Of a DNA stretch of 9,466 nt, positions 1 to 6,700 are shown in pieces. Source of the DNA: Collinsella sp. (lineage in GTDB: Bacteria; Actinomycetota; Coriobacteriia; Coriobacteriales; Coriobacteriaceae). The notes beneath the pieces are model-generated. The model was not told the origin of the DNA and ran no database searches. It saw only the letters and a program-made list of their open reading frames with translations. Made by a program: the position numbers and the translations under genes. The stretch lies in contig JAUMSH010000013.1 in assembly GCA_031292915.1 (NCBI GenBank), positions 1 through 9,466 of the forward strand, written 5' to 3'. Positions within the stretch are counted from its first letter, which is position 1. Every line of letters starts with the position of its first letter.

Positions 1-87
1 CGGCAGGCTCCTGCAGGCGGCGGGGGCGGACAGGCCGCTCCGGTGGAACTCCCAGAGAATCCCCTCGCGCTCCTCTTTCGTATACAT
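1..87 (-). CDS. Putative IS3-type OrfA (helix-turn-helix) N-terminus, cut by window edge
   Basis: The first 29 codons are visible, beginning MYTKEEREGILWEFHRSG. The start is an ATG at 87 with AGGAGG seven bases upstream. The short acidic/basic helix followed by a 'SGLS..AACRSLP' turn is typical of the N-terminal helix-turn-helix of IS3-family OrfA proteins, which bind the element's ends and act with OrfB, the DDE integrase, made by frameshifting. The catalytic part is not in the window. With so few residues the family call rests mainly on this pattern and on the IS-like leader. A small unrelated HTH regulator is the alternative. Confidence 0.55.
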   Translation of the reverse strand, partial: MYTKEEREGILWEFHRSGLSAPAACRSLP

Positions 88-130
88 CGGACTCCCTCCT
101 GGACCCAAATTGGGTCCGAGATTTTGTCCG
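88..130 (-). promoter_or_regulatory. Hairpin leader at transposase ribosome site
   Basis: On the minus strand a 6-bp stem GGACCC/GGGTCC (plus 101-106 with 112-117, loop of five) ends directly before AGGAGG (plus 95-100). A possible outer stem pairs CGGAC (plus 126-130) with GTCCG (plus 88-92) and would enclose the ribosome site just before the ATG. Several insertion sequences use such structures to block transposase translation from read-through transcripts. Here that role is inferred from position only. Confidence 0.4.
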
Positions 131-159
131 AGGTCCCCCCCGTCCCAAAAAGATTGGTC

Positions 160-2604
160 TTAGGCGTGGTCGCGCCAGCCGAGAACGCGCTGCTTCATAC
201 CCTCGATTTCGAGCACGCCTTCGGCAAAGCCTTTGCGCACGAGCTCCTCGGGAACGTACTCGTCGTAGCGATCAAAATAAGGCACCTCGCCGGGATAGAC
301 GAGCTCGATGGGATCGAAGTCCTTCTCGGCCTCGGCGGCGAGCACCTCAAAGAATGTCTCCTCGTCGGCCTTCATCTTGAACTGCATAAAGTATGGACGC
401 GACGGATCGAGCCCGCGAAGGCCCAACTCAGCGGCACATTTGATTTTAAGCATGCGCTCGAGTGCTAGGAAGGCGTAGCTGCCCAACCAGGGGAAGAGCA
501 CCCAGGTGTCGCCACCCAGGTTGATGAGCGGCTTAGTTCCCGCGCCCGAAATCTCGGCGGTATGACGAGCCTGCGCCAAGCGAGCCCGTGCGTTAGCCAT
601 GAGGTACGGATATGTCGCATGCTCTTTGAGCGCCTTGCGCATGCGTTCGAGTACGTGTGTATTGATGTCACCGGGGCAGTCGCCAAAGTAGGCCGGCACA
701 CGGCCCTTGACCTGCGTGGCAAAGACGGTGTGGCGCTTCCAGTCCACTTCCTCGACAATCCAGCAGTGTCCGGCGATGGCGATGCGCTCACCGGGCGGTG
801 GCGGGTTGACGATCGTGCCCAATTCGGCCGACTCGCTGCGAACGGTGAACTCCTCGTTTTCCTGGAACACGGCGTAGAACTTAAAGTTGTTGATGATGCG
901 CTCTCCCGCGAGACCCACGATGAGCCCACCGCCCTCGGTGACCTGGATGTGGTCGATCTTGATGAGGTGGCGCAGCAGTACGCGATAGTCATCGGCCGAG
1001 ACGCGGTGGAAATAGCTGAGCGTGAGTACACGCTGAGCAAGCTCGGCCGGCGTGAGCTCGCCGGTGCTGGCGAGCGTCGACATGGTCTGGTGGTAGAGCA
1101 GGCTGTAGGGGAGTCGATCGAGCTCGGGCGGCTCGACCCACTTTTCCTCGCGATAGAGTTGTACGAGCGCGATGCCCTGCAGGAGCTTCCACGGGATGGT
1201 CTCGGGCATCATCGTGCGCGGCTCGGGCTCTTCCTCGCGCATAACAAACCACATCTCGGGCGGAAGATCGCGGCGTCCCGTGCGGCCCATTCGCTGCAAA
1301 AAGGAGCTGACGGTAAACGGCGCATCGATCTGGAACGCACGCTCCAGACGGCCGATATCGATACCGAGCTCCAGCGTAGAGGTGGTGACGGTTGTCTGTG
1401 CCTGCTCCTCATCGCGCATGAGTTCCTCGGCCGTCTCGCGCAACGATGCCGAAAGATTGCCGTGATGAATGAGGAAACGGTCGGGCTCGTGCCGGTTCTC
1501 GCAGTAGCTACGCAGCATGGAGCACACGGCCTCTGCCTCCTCGCGCGAGTTGGCAAAGACCAGGCACTTGCGGCCGCGCGTATGCTCAAAGATATAGCCC
1601 ATACCGGGGTCGGCGTTGTCGGGCGCCGTGTCGGTGGGGTTGAGAAGCGCCTGCTCGGTCGCTCGTGGGATGTCGACTTCGCCCTCGGGGGCCGAGGAAG
1701 TGCGACGGTCTTTGGGAGCGGCTTTGCCCCGTGCCCGTTCGCGATGTTGACGGCGCTCCTCTTGTGTGAGCTGTCCGCTGTGACGCATGTCTTGGGCGCC
1801 GGCGGGCAGTGCCGCGGATGCCGCCGCCTCGATGCGCTCGCACGCAAGCACTTCGGCCTCTTGAGGACCTGTGCCCATGAATCCCCGTTGCTGTGCCTGG
1901 GGGCCCGAGTTGTAGAAGTGCTCCATGGAGATGCGCCACACGCGGCGCGGCTCTTCAAAGCGTGGGATAACGCAGTCGCGCCCCGTTCCCTGTGAGAGAA
2001 AGGCACCCGTGCGCTCGGGGTCGCCGATGGTGGCCGAAAGGCCAATGCGTCGAGGTTGCACGCCGGCCATGCGCGAGAGCCGCTCGATAAGGCAGAGCGT
2101 CTGCCCGCCACGGTCGCCGCGCATGAGCGAGTGGACCTCATCGATGACCACATAGCGCAGGTCGCAAAACATGCGCGGGATCGCCATGTGCTTATGGATT
2201 AAGAGCGCCTCGAGTGACTCGGGCGTAATCTGCAAGATGCCGTTCGGTTTTTTGATGAGCTTAGCCTTGTGCGACTGCGAGACATCGCCATGCCAGTGCC
2301 AGACAGGGATATCGGCCTCTTCGCACAGGTCATTGAGACGGACGAACTGATCATTGATGAGTGCCTTGAGGGGGCCAATGTAGAGGGCACCAACGCTTGC
2401 GGGCGGGTTCTCCCAAAACTCGGTCAGGATGGGAAAGAAGGCCGCTTCGGTTTTGCCGGAAGCTGTGGATGCCGTTAGGAGCACATTGTCTTGTGTGTTA
2501 AAGATGGCGTCTGCCGCCGCAACCTGGATAGAGCGCAGGCTCTCCCAATCGTGGGAGTAGATGAAGTCTTGGATAAACGGGGCGTAGCGGTCAAAGGCGT
2601 TCAC
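160..2604 (-). CDS. Lhr-like superfamily II DEAD/DEAH helicase (BrxHI-like)
   Basis: ATP-dependent nucleic-acid helicase of the Lhr-like branch, 814 residues from the chosen start. Motifs (residues from that start): motif I TASTASGKTE 44-53, Ia GPLKAL 77-82, Ib TPESLEALL 127-135, II DEVH 155-158, III SAT 190-192, IV KCLVFANSR 346-354, V TTSTLELGIDIG 407-418, VI QRMGRTGRR 437-445. All core motifs are intact. A charged, low-complexity insert (about 233-331) separates the two RecA lobes. Beyond 470 come a winged-helix-like part and a beta-rich part (GERIAIAGHCWIVEEVDW), as in Lhr-type proteins. I chose the GTG at 2604 because AGGAGG lies four bases upstream, the same spacing as at the TerB and DUF554 starts; the longer frame to 2646 has no such site. 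Third gene of the TerB-ATPase-helicase operon, 116 bases after the ATPase. The related BrxHI occurs with BrxD in type 2 BREX. Substrate and function here are not shown. Confidence 0.9.
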   Translation of the reverse strand: MNAFDRYAPFIQDFIYSHDWESLRSIQVAAADAIFNTQDNVLLTASTASGKTEAAFFPILTEFWENPPASVGALYIGPLKALINDQFVRLNDLCEEADIPVWHWHGDVSQSHKAKLIKKPNGILQITPESLEALLIHKHMAIPRMFCDLRYVVIDEVHSLMRGDRGGQTLCLIERLSRMAGVQPRRIGLSATIGDPERTGAFLSQGTGRDCVIPRFEEPRRVWRISMEHFYNSGPQAQQRGFMGTGPQEAEVLACERIEAAASAALPAGAQDMRHSGQLTQEERRQHRERARGKAAPKDRRTSSAPEGEVDIPRATEQALLNPTDTAPDNADPGMGYIFEHTRGRKCLVFANSREEAEAVCSMLRSYCENRHEPDRFLIHHGNLSASLRETAEELMRDEEQAQTTVTTSTLELGIDIGRLERAFQIDAPFTVSSFLQRMGRTGRRDLPPEMWFVMREEEPEPRTMMPETIPWKLLQGIALVQLYREEKWVEPPELDRLPYSLLYHQTMSTLASTGELTPAELAQRVLTLSYFHRVSADDYRVLLRHLIKIDHIQVTEGGGLIVGLAGERIINNFKFYAVFQENEEFTVRSESAELGTIVNPPPPGERIAIAGHCWIVEEVDWKRHTVFATQVKGRVPAYFGDCPGDINTHVLERMRKALKEHATYPYLMANARARLAQARHTAEISGAGTKPLINLGGDTWVLFPWLGSYAFLALERMLKIKCAAELGLRGLDPSRPYFMQFKMKADEETFFEVLAAEAEKDFDPIELVYPGEVPYFDRYDEYVPEELVRKGFAEGVLEIEGMKQRVLGWRDHA

Positions 2605-2608
2605 GGGG

Positions 2609-2614
2609 CCTCCT
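2609..2614 (-). promoter_or_regulatory. Ribosome binding site deciding the helicase start
   Basis: AGGAGG on the minus strand, four bases (CCCC) before the GTG at 2604. The same AGGAGG with a four-base gap precedes the GTG of the TerB gene (5778) and the ATG of the DUF554 gene (6582). This supports GTG at 2604 over the upstream in-frame start at 2646. Confidence 0.8.
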
Positions 2615-2685
2615 CTCAAAAACGAATCTCTCAACGCGGCTGGCAACGGCTTGCTGCATTACAGTCTCAACGTTCGCCCAGATAA

Positions 2686-2722
2686 AACCTGCCAAAATAA
2701 ACCTGTCCCTTTTTGGCAGGTT
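2686..2722. repeat. Perfect 12-bp palindrome, REP-like, between ATPase and helicase
   Basis: AACCTGCCAAAA (2686-2697) and TTTTGGCAGGTT (2711-2722) pair perfectly around a 13-base loop. The first two bases on the minus strand form the last two bases of the ATPase TAA stop. The loop repeats part of the arm: ATAAAACCTG at 2681-2690 is echoed by ATAAACCTG at 2697-2705. The minus-strand loop reads GGGACAGGTTTA, a string I associate with REP-like elements mobilised by RAYT (Y1/TnpREP) transposases; that link is from memory. In RNA the hairpin is followed by a short U-rich run, so it could also be a partial terminator or an RNA-stabilising element that lowers helicase expression relative to the upstream genes. 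Confidence 0.75.
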
Positions 2723-4025
2723 AGATGGTGAATTCGGCGAAGTTACGGTCGCCGCCTGCGGTGCCGGTGTCGCCTGTTGCTGCTGCCGGCACCAGCGCGT
2801 CGCCGCCGACGCTTTGCAGCAGCTCGGCTACGTTGGCGTCGGGGTTTTGGCATAGGATGTCGAGCAGCTCGATAAAGTCGCGAATGACTTCACGCGGCGT
2901 CAGATGTGTGTCGGCTCCCACACGACCGAACTCGATCTTGAGGAAGTCCACCAAGTCGTTCTCGGTAAGCGTGGGCGTCCAGCCAAAGTAGCCGGCGTGA
3001 ATTTGCATGAGTTTTTCGATCAGCACCAGCAGCTCCTCGTAGGTGAGTGGCTGCAGACGGATGATGGGCGCGAGCATGTCCTTAAGGTCCTCGCGTGCAA
3101 AGCGGCCTTGAGCGAGTCGGCTGCGCAGGGCCTCGTAGGAGAACACGCCGCGGCGGCGGTCTTCGATGGAGGTTGGCGTGCCGCCCATGATCATGCCCAG
3201 GTACTGCGCCTTGCCCTGGAGTGTGTCGTTGTACATGGTCAGGATCTTCTCGTAGTTGTACTGGCGCGTGATCGCGTTGGGAATCTTATACAGATTCACG
3301 AGCTCGTCGATGAGCACCAACATACCCTTGTAGCCGCTGCAGACCAAAAAACGCGCGATGAGCTTAACGTAGTCGTACCAGTCGTCATCGCTGATGATGG
3401 TCGAGGAGCCCAGCTCGGCGCGAGCCTCGCTCTTGGTACGGTATTCGCCGCGGATCCATTTGGTCACGCGGCTCATGGCTTCTTCGTCGCCCTCGGATAC
3501 GGCCGTGCGATAGCGGCGGAGCATGCGGGTGAAGTCGAAGCCGTGGACCATTTCCTCGAGCGGGGCCAGTTGGGCATTGACGACCGACTCGTCGACGTCG
3601 GCGTACGAGGCGACCCAGCGATCAAGAATAAGGTTGAGCGCACCGCCCTCGGGGCGCGTCTTGGTCGATATATTGCGTATGAGCTCGCGGTAGGTGGCAA
3701 GGCCCTGCCCCTGCCCGCCCTGCAGACGGCGCTCGGGGGATAAGTCTGCATCGGCGACGACGAATCCCTCACCCATGGCGTGCGTGCGGATGGTCTGGAG
3801 CAAAAAGCTCTTGCCGGCGCCGTAACGACCGACCAGAAAGCGGAAGCTCGCACCACCGTCGGCGATGAGACTCAGATCGGTGAGCAGGGCGCGGATCTCG
3901 ACCTCGCGCCCTACGGTAATGTAGGGAAGGCCGATGCGCGGGACCACGCCGCCCTTGAGCGAGTTGAGAATGACGGCAGCGACGCGCTTGGGCACGCGGG
4001 GTGCTGCGGATGCGGTATCACTCAT
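2721..4025 (-). CDS. DUF2791-type P-loop ATPase (BrxD-like)
   Basis: Predicted cytoplasmic ATPase of 434 residues from the DUF2791 (BREX ATP-binding) family, to which BrxD of type 2 BREX belongs. Walker A is GRYGAGKS at 66-73. Walker B is GMLVLIDEL at 234-242, with a hydrophobic strand ending in Asp-Glu. MIMGGTP at 278-284 fits a sensor-1 strand. A conserved-looking 'GLPYITVGRE' segment (32-41) precedes the Walker A, and the C-terminus is helical with a short Ala/Gly/Thr-rich tail. The ATG overlaps the end of the TerB gene by eight bases (ATGAGTGA), so translation is probably coupled. AGAGGA upstream is rather distant (about 11 bases). The fixed association with an Lhr-like helicase suggests that it loads or powers that partner on nucleic acid, which is inference. 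I see no broken motif. Confidence 0.9.
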   Translation of the reverse strand: MSDTASAAPRVPKRVAAVILNSLKGGVVPRIGLPYITVGREVEIRALLTDLSLIADGGASFRFLVGRYGAGKSFLLQTIRTHAMGEGFVVADADLSPERRLQGGQGQGLATYRELIRNISTKTRPEGGALNLILDRWVASYADVDESVVNAQLAPLEEMVHGFDFTRMLRRYRTAVSEGDEEAMSRVTKWIRGEYRTKSEARAELGSSTIISDDDWYDYVKLIARFLVCSGYKGMLVLIDELVNLYKIPNAITRQYNYEKILTMYNDTLQGKAQYLGMIMGGTPTSIEDRRRGVFSYEALRSRLAQGRFAREDLKDMLAPIIRLQPLTYEELLVLIEKLMQIHAGYFGWTPTLTENDLVDFLKIEFGRVGADTHLTPREVIRDFIELLDILCQNPDANVAELLQSVGGDALVPAAATGDTGTAGGDRNFAEFTI

Positions 4026-5778
4026 GGTCTAGGTATCCTCTCACGTCTGCTTCGTAGTCCTCAATAATCTGCGGCCCTGCCGCGCTAAATTCAATTACGG
4101 TGTCGCCCACCAGGTCAAAGAGCGCCTCGTTGATGGTATCGACGAGCATGTCCTCGCTCTGCCCCGATTGCGCTACCGCCGATTCCGCCTGTACTGCGTT
4201 TTGCTCGAGCAGTGCGCGAAGGAAGGCATCTGCGGCGGGCGCGAGTTCGTTTGTGGCGTCAGCGGGCGCAGCAGCTGCGAACGCGGGCATCGGCGCGAGA
4301 AGCGGTGCCACGACACCAAACTGTTCGGTGGATATGGTCGGCTCGTCGGTCAAGTCCTGCCGAATGGGTGCCACGACCGGTTCGACAATCGCGTCGGCTA
4401 CGGGCTCGGCTTCCGGTTGCCCCGAGTCCGCTGCCTCGGCTTCTGCGGATGCGTCGTCCTCGCGCTCTTCGTCGATCAAAAGCGCTTCGCGCGTTTGCGC
4501 AGCGGCGCTCCGAATGTGCCCCAGCTGACTCAGATCGATATCGATCTTGACGGGCTGGTGTGCGGCGTCCCACGAGAGCCATGCCACAATCTCGTCATCG
4601 ATAATCTTGGCCAGGTATTTGGGGACCTTTTCTTCCTTAAGGGGATGGGCGGGGTCCAGCGCCAGGCGCAGGCGTTGGTCGCAGGCGCGCATCATTTCAC
4701 CGAGCTTGCTGCTCTTTTGCCTACTACCGTGGATACGCATGCATTCCCAAAAGCCGTTTTGGCAACGGTAGATATGGATAGGATCCAGGCGGTATTCGCA
4801 GTCCTCGTGGCGCTCGGGCGCAAAGAATACGGCCGAGGCAAACATGGTGTAGGGCATGGCCGTCTCCTCCCCAAATAAACTCGTCACGATGCCAGTCTTT
4901 CGGTGCGTGTCATAGTAGCGCGCCATGCGGACATACACGGCGCATGCCACGTGGCGCAGATCGCGGTGGTGGCTGCGGTCGAGCCGCGAGTTACTTAGGT
5001 TGTATGTGGAGAGTGCGTCGATGGCAGCCATGAGTCGCTCCTCGCGCACCTCATCGGGCGGAAGGGGGAGCGTGGGCTCGGAGGTTTTGCGACGCTTAGG
5101 GGTCTGGCCGGACGGTGTCGGTGCTGGGACAAGGTCTCGTGCCGCGCGTCGCAGCTCGATAAGGGCGTTATCGAACATGACGGTTTTAGAGTCACGAAGC
5201 AGCTTGGGGTCGAGCCCGTGGAACACGGCGTAATCCTGCAGCCACACGCGCGCAAACCGGTCGATGCCGGGCTCGAAGGCGCGATAGACATCCCAAAAAG
5301 CCTTGATCTTGTTAAAACCATCGAGCGGATTATCTACGCCAATGCCGCAGATCAGCTCATAGAGATACAGAAAGGCAAAGGACGTAGACGTTTCCTCGAC
5401 GGTTCCGCGGCGCACTTGGGCACGCCAGGTAAAGTAGCCGCGCAGCTGCCGGTCGCTCATGGCGTTGTAGGTGGGAAAGTACGACTTAAAGGTGCCGTTG
5501 TAGGGGCAGTCGTCCTCAAAGTCGGCCATCAGCAGGCCCTGGCGGTAAAAAAGCTCGGCTTCCGAAAGCCAGCGGCCCGCACCGCCCTTGGGGTCATCCT
5601 GCCAGCGCGATATCTCGCGCATTTTACGGTACTGGTCGGGGAGGAAATTCTGCATCTGTCGGCCGGTTTTGAGAATCGGCTCGTCTGCGTAGATTTCGTT
5701 TGAGAAGCGGGCGGACTGATGGGTCCGGGCCTCGGCCATAATACGCTCGATGAGCATCTTGATGTCCTGGTCGGCCAC
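4018..5778 (-). CDS. TerB_N / TerB_C domain protein, first gene of the triad
   Basis: 586 residues, GTG start at 5778 with AGGAGG four bases upstream. No signal peptide or membrane segment is seen, so it is probably cytoplasmic. Residues about 60-250 look like TerB_N, including RGYFTWR (113-119) and a helical, aromatic-rich stretch. A basic/Pro-rich linker with PKRRK (about 217-240) follows, then a mixed central part (about 245-405). The TerB_C-like part starts near IDIDLSQLGHIR (412-423). It is interrupted by an acidic, Ala/Pro-rich low-complexity stretch (about 436-516) and resumes with FLRALLEQ ... INEALFDLVGDTVIEF ... IIEDYEADVRGYL (519-583). Proteins with TerB_N and TerB_C ends recur beside DUF2791 ATPases and Lhr-like helicases and are thought to be scaffolds or sensors, perhaps metal- or membrane-stress linked. 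The exact role is unknown. Its stop overlaps the ATPase start. Confidence 0.85.
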   Translation of the reverse strand: MADQDIKMLIERIMAEARTHQSARFSNEIYADEPILKTGRQMQNFLPDQYRKMREISRWQDDPKGGAGRWLSEAELFYRQGLLMADFEDDCPYNGTFKSYFPTYNAMSDRQLRGYFTWRAQVRRGTVEETSTSFAFLYLYELICGIGVDNPLDGFNKIKAFWDVYRAFEPGIDRFARVWLQDYAVFHGLDPKLLRDSKTVMFDNALIELRRAARDLVPAPTPSGQTPKRRKTSEPTLPLPPDEVREERLMAAIDALSTYNLSNSRLDRSHHRDLRHVACAVYVRMARYYDTHRKTGIVTSLFGEETAMPYTMFASAVFFAPERHEDCEYRLDPIHIYRCQNGFWECMRIHGSRQKSSKLGEMMRACDQRLRLALDPAHPLKEEKVPKYLAKIIDDEIVAWLSWDAAHQPVKIDIDLSQLGHIRSAAAQTREALLIDEEREDDASAEAEAADSGQPEAEPVADAIVEPVVAPIRQDLTDEPTISTEQFGVVAPLLAPMPAFAAAAPADATNELAPAADAFLRALLEQNAVQAESAVAQSGQSEDMLVDTINEALFDLVGDTVIEFSAAGPQIIEDYEADVRGYLDHE

Positions 5779-5792
5779 CGCTCCTCCTCTCG

Positions 5793-5858
5793 AACGCAGC
5801 TACGGTGACCTCATATCATAGCACAGCATCAAACAGGTGTTCGAGATACCGCTGCGTT
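5793..5858 (-). promoter_or_regulatory. Possible promoter and dyad ahead of the TerB triad
   Basis: In the 87-base gap between DUF554 and TerB the minus strand has TATGAT (plus 5815-5820) as a fair -10 box. Seventeen bases upstream is CGAACA (plus 5838-5843), a weak -35. The box is flanked by an 8-bp inverted repeat, AACGCAGC (5793-5800) with GCTGCGTT (5851-5858), which could extend by three pairs with a bulge. No clear terminator for the DUF554 gene is seen here, so read-through is also possible. Confidence 0.35.
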
Positions 5859-5865
5859 GATAGAT

Positions 5866-6582
5866 TTAGAACAGGAGGGCGTAGATGACGGCGATGACGA
5901 CGGAGGGGAGCATATTGGCCGTGCGGAAGGTCTGAGGACGGATGAGGTCGACGCCGACGCAGAAGATGAGCATGGAGCCTACGAGCGAAAGGTTGTTGAG
6001 GGCTGCTGTGGTCATGATGGGGGAGAGCGCGCCGGCAAACAACGTGATCGTCCCCTGGAACACGGCGACGGGCAGGGCGGAGAAAATGCAGCCGCGGCCA
6101 AGCGACGCCGTCATGGTGCAGACGATGATGCAGTCCAATGCGCCTTTCAGGGCAAGCGTTGACCAGTCACCGAGCAGACCGTCCTGGATCGATCCCACAA
6201 TGGCCATGGCGCCGATACACACGGTGAGTGAAGTCGAGACAAAAGCGTTGGTGAACTCGTTATCGCCCTCGCTGCCGGTTTTGCGCTTGAGCCATTCGCC
6301 AAGGTTCTCGATAGCGGCTTCCAAGTTGACGGCCTCGCCGATGAGCGAACCGAGTGCAAATGAGACGATGAGCATGGTGGTACCGGTGGTCGCTAGCGCC
6401 TTTCCATCGATGATGAGCATCTTTTGCATGGTGCCGCCCAGGCCGATAAACAGGACGCACAGCCCCGATGCTTTCATGAGCGTGTCTTGGATGCGCGGTG
6501 TAATGAAGCGGCCGCCCGCTAATCCTAAAAGACCGCCCGCAACTAAAAGCACAACGTTGATGATTGTTCCCAAGCCCGGCAT
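5866..6582 (-). CDS. DUF554 family membrane protein (YqgA/YdfK type)
   Basis: Integral inner-membrane protein of 238 residues, matching the usual DUF554 length (about 230-240). It begins MPGLGTIINVVLLVAGG with the family's typical Gly-rich first membrane segment. Further hydrophobic segments lie at about 40-56, 68-88, 115-131, 147-187, 198-213 and 223-238. Short polar loops include the charged EWLKRKTGSEGDNEF (96-110). The ATG at 6582 has AGGAGG four bases upstream; the longer frame to 6651 lacks a ribosome site and would put a Cys-rich non-signal stretch ahead of the first membrane helix. Function is not known; a transport role is often guessed. Its neighbours, a surface cluster upstream and the TerB triad downstream, give no firm link. 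Confidence 0.9.
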   Translation of the reverse strand: MPGLGTIINVVLLVAGGLLGLAGGRFITPRIQDTLMKASGLCVLFIGLGGTMQKMLIIDGKALATTGTTMLIVSFALGSLIGEAVNLEAAIENLGEWLKRKTGSEGDNEFTNAFVSTSLTVCIGAMAIVGSIQDGLLGDWSTLALKGALDCIIVCTMTASLGRGCIFSALPVAVFQGTITLFAGALSPIMTTAALNNLSLVGSMLIFCVGVDLIRPQTFRTANMLPSVVIAVIYALLF

Positions 6583-6599
6583 GAGCCCTCCTGTATTGA

Positions 6600-6612
6600 T
6601 GCCAACGTGGCA
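6600..6612 (-). promoter_or_regulatory. Small hairpin in the DUF554 leader
   Basis: TGCCA and TGGCA (6600-6604 with 6608-6612) can form a 5-bp stem with a three-base loop, 17 bases upstream of the DUF554 start. This is short and may be chance. Confidence 0.2.
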
Positions 6613-6651
6613 ATCGTAGCAGAACGAAATGCGAGGCACATCGCAACCCAT

Positions 6652-6677
6652 CTAATACGTTATATAAGTGGTATTAG
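6652..6677. promoter_or_regulatory. AT-rich dyad upstream of DUF554 gene
   Basis: CTAATAC (6652-6658) and GTATTAG (6671-6677) are perfect inverted arms around 12 AT-rich bases that include the self-complementary TTATATAA (6660-6667). On the minus strand the core reads TTATATAAC and could serve as a -10 region, though no good -35 is seen. The AT-rich dyad stands out from the GC-rich surroundings and fits an operator over a promoter for the DUF554 gene. No regulator gene is in the window. Confidence 0.4.
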
Positions 6678-6678
6678 G

Positions 6679-6694
6679 AATGATGCGCAGCATT
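6679..6694. repeat. Near-perfect 16-bp palindrome after the 476-residue gene
   Basis: AATGATGCGCAGCATT is self-complementary except for one mismatched pair. It starts seven bases after the stop of the 476-residue surface gene and abuts the AT-rich dyad. No U-run follows, so a standard terminator is unlikely; it may be an operator half or an mRNA end structure. Confidence 0.35.
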
Positions 6695-6700
6695 TAAGCC

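Larger units (their letters stand above)
1..147 (-). mobile_element. End of an IS3-family-like insertion sequence (partial)
   Basis: The stretch holds the beginning of a transposase-type reading frame pointing out of the window, preceded by a leader rich in short repeats. On the minus strand the leader contains CTCGGAC twice and the inverted repeat GGACCC/GGGTCC. I place the outer tip near 147, where the minus strand begins TGGGACGG and a run of seven G follows, because IS3-type ends begin with TG. The exact tip and the target duplication cannot be fixed because the other end is outside the window. The element begins about 12 bases after the helicase stop and has the same orientation as the helicase operon. 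Confidence 0.5.

Noticed and set aside
43..468. Plus-strand open frame across the IS end and helicase 3' end
   Set aside because: It crosses the boundary between two unrelated elements and has no recognisable product.
562..1995. Long plus-strand open frame (477 codons) opposite the helicase
   Set aside because: It lies fully antisense to a helicase with all motifs intact, and its product has no recognisable domain; long antisense frames are expected in GC-rich genes.
2904..3743. Plus-strand open frame (279 codons) opposite the ATPase
   Set aside because: It is the shadow of an ATPase with clear Walker motifs and has no domain of its own.
4168..4878. Plus-strand open frame (236 codons) opposite the TerB gene
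   Set aside because: It is antisense to the TerB_C coding region, and the product shows no domain.
160..5778. Complete type 2 BREX locus
   Set aside because: Only BrxD-like and BrxHI-like proteins are present; PglW, PglX, PglY and PglZ are not seen in the window.
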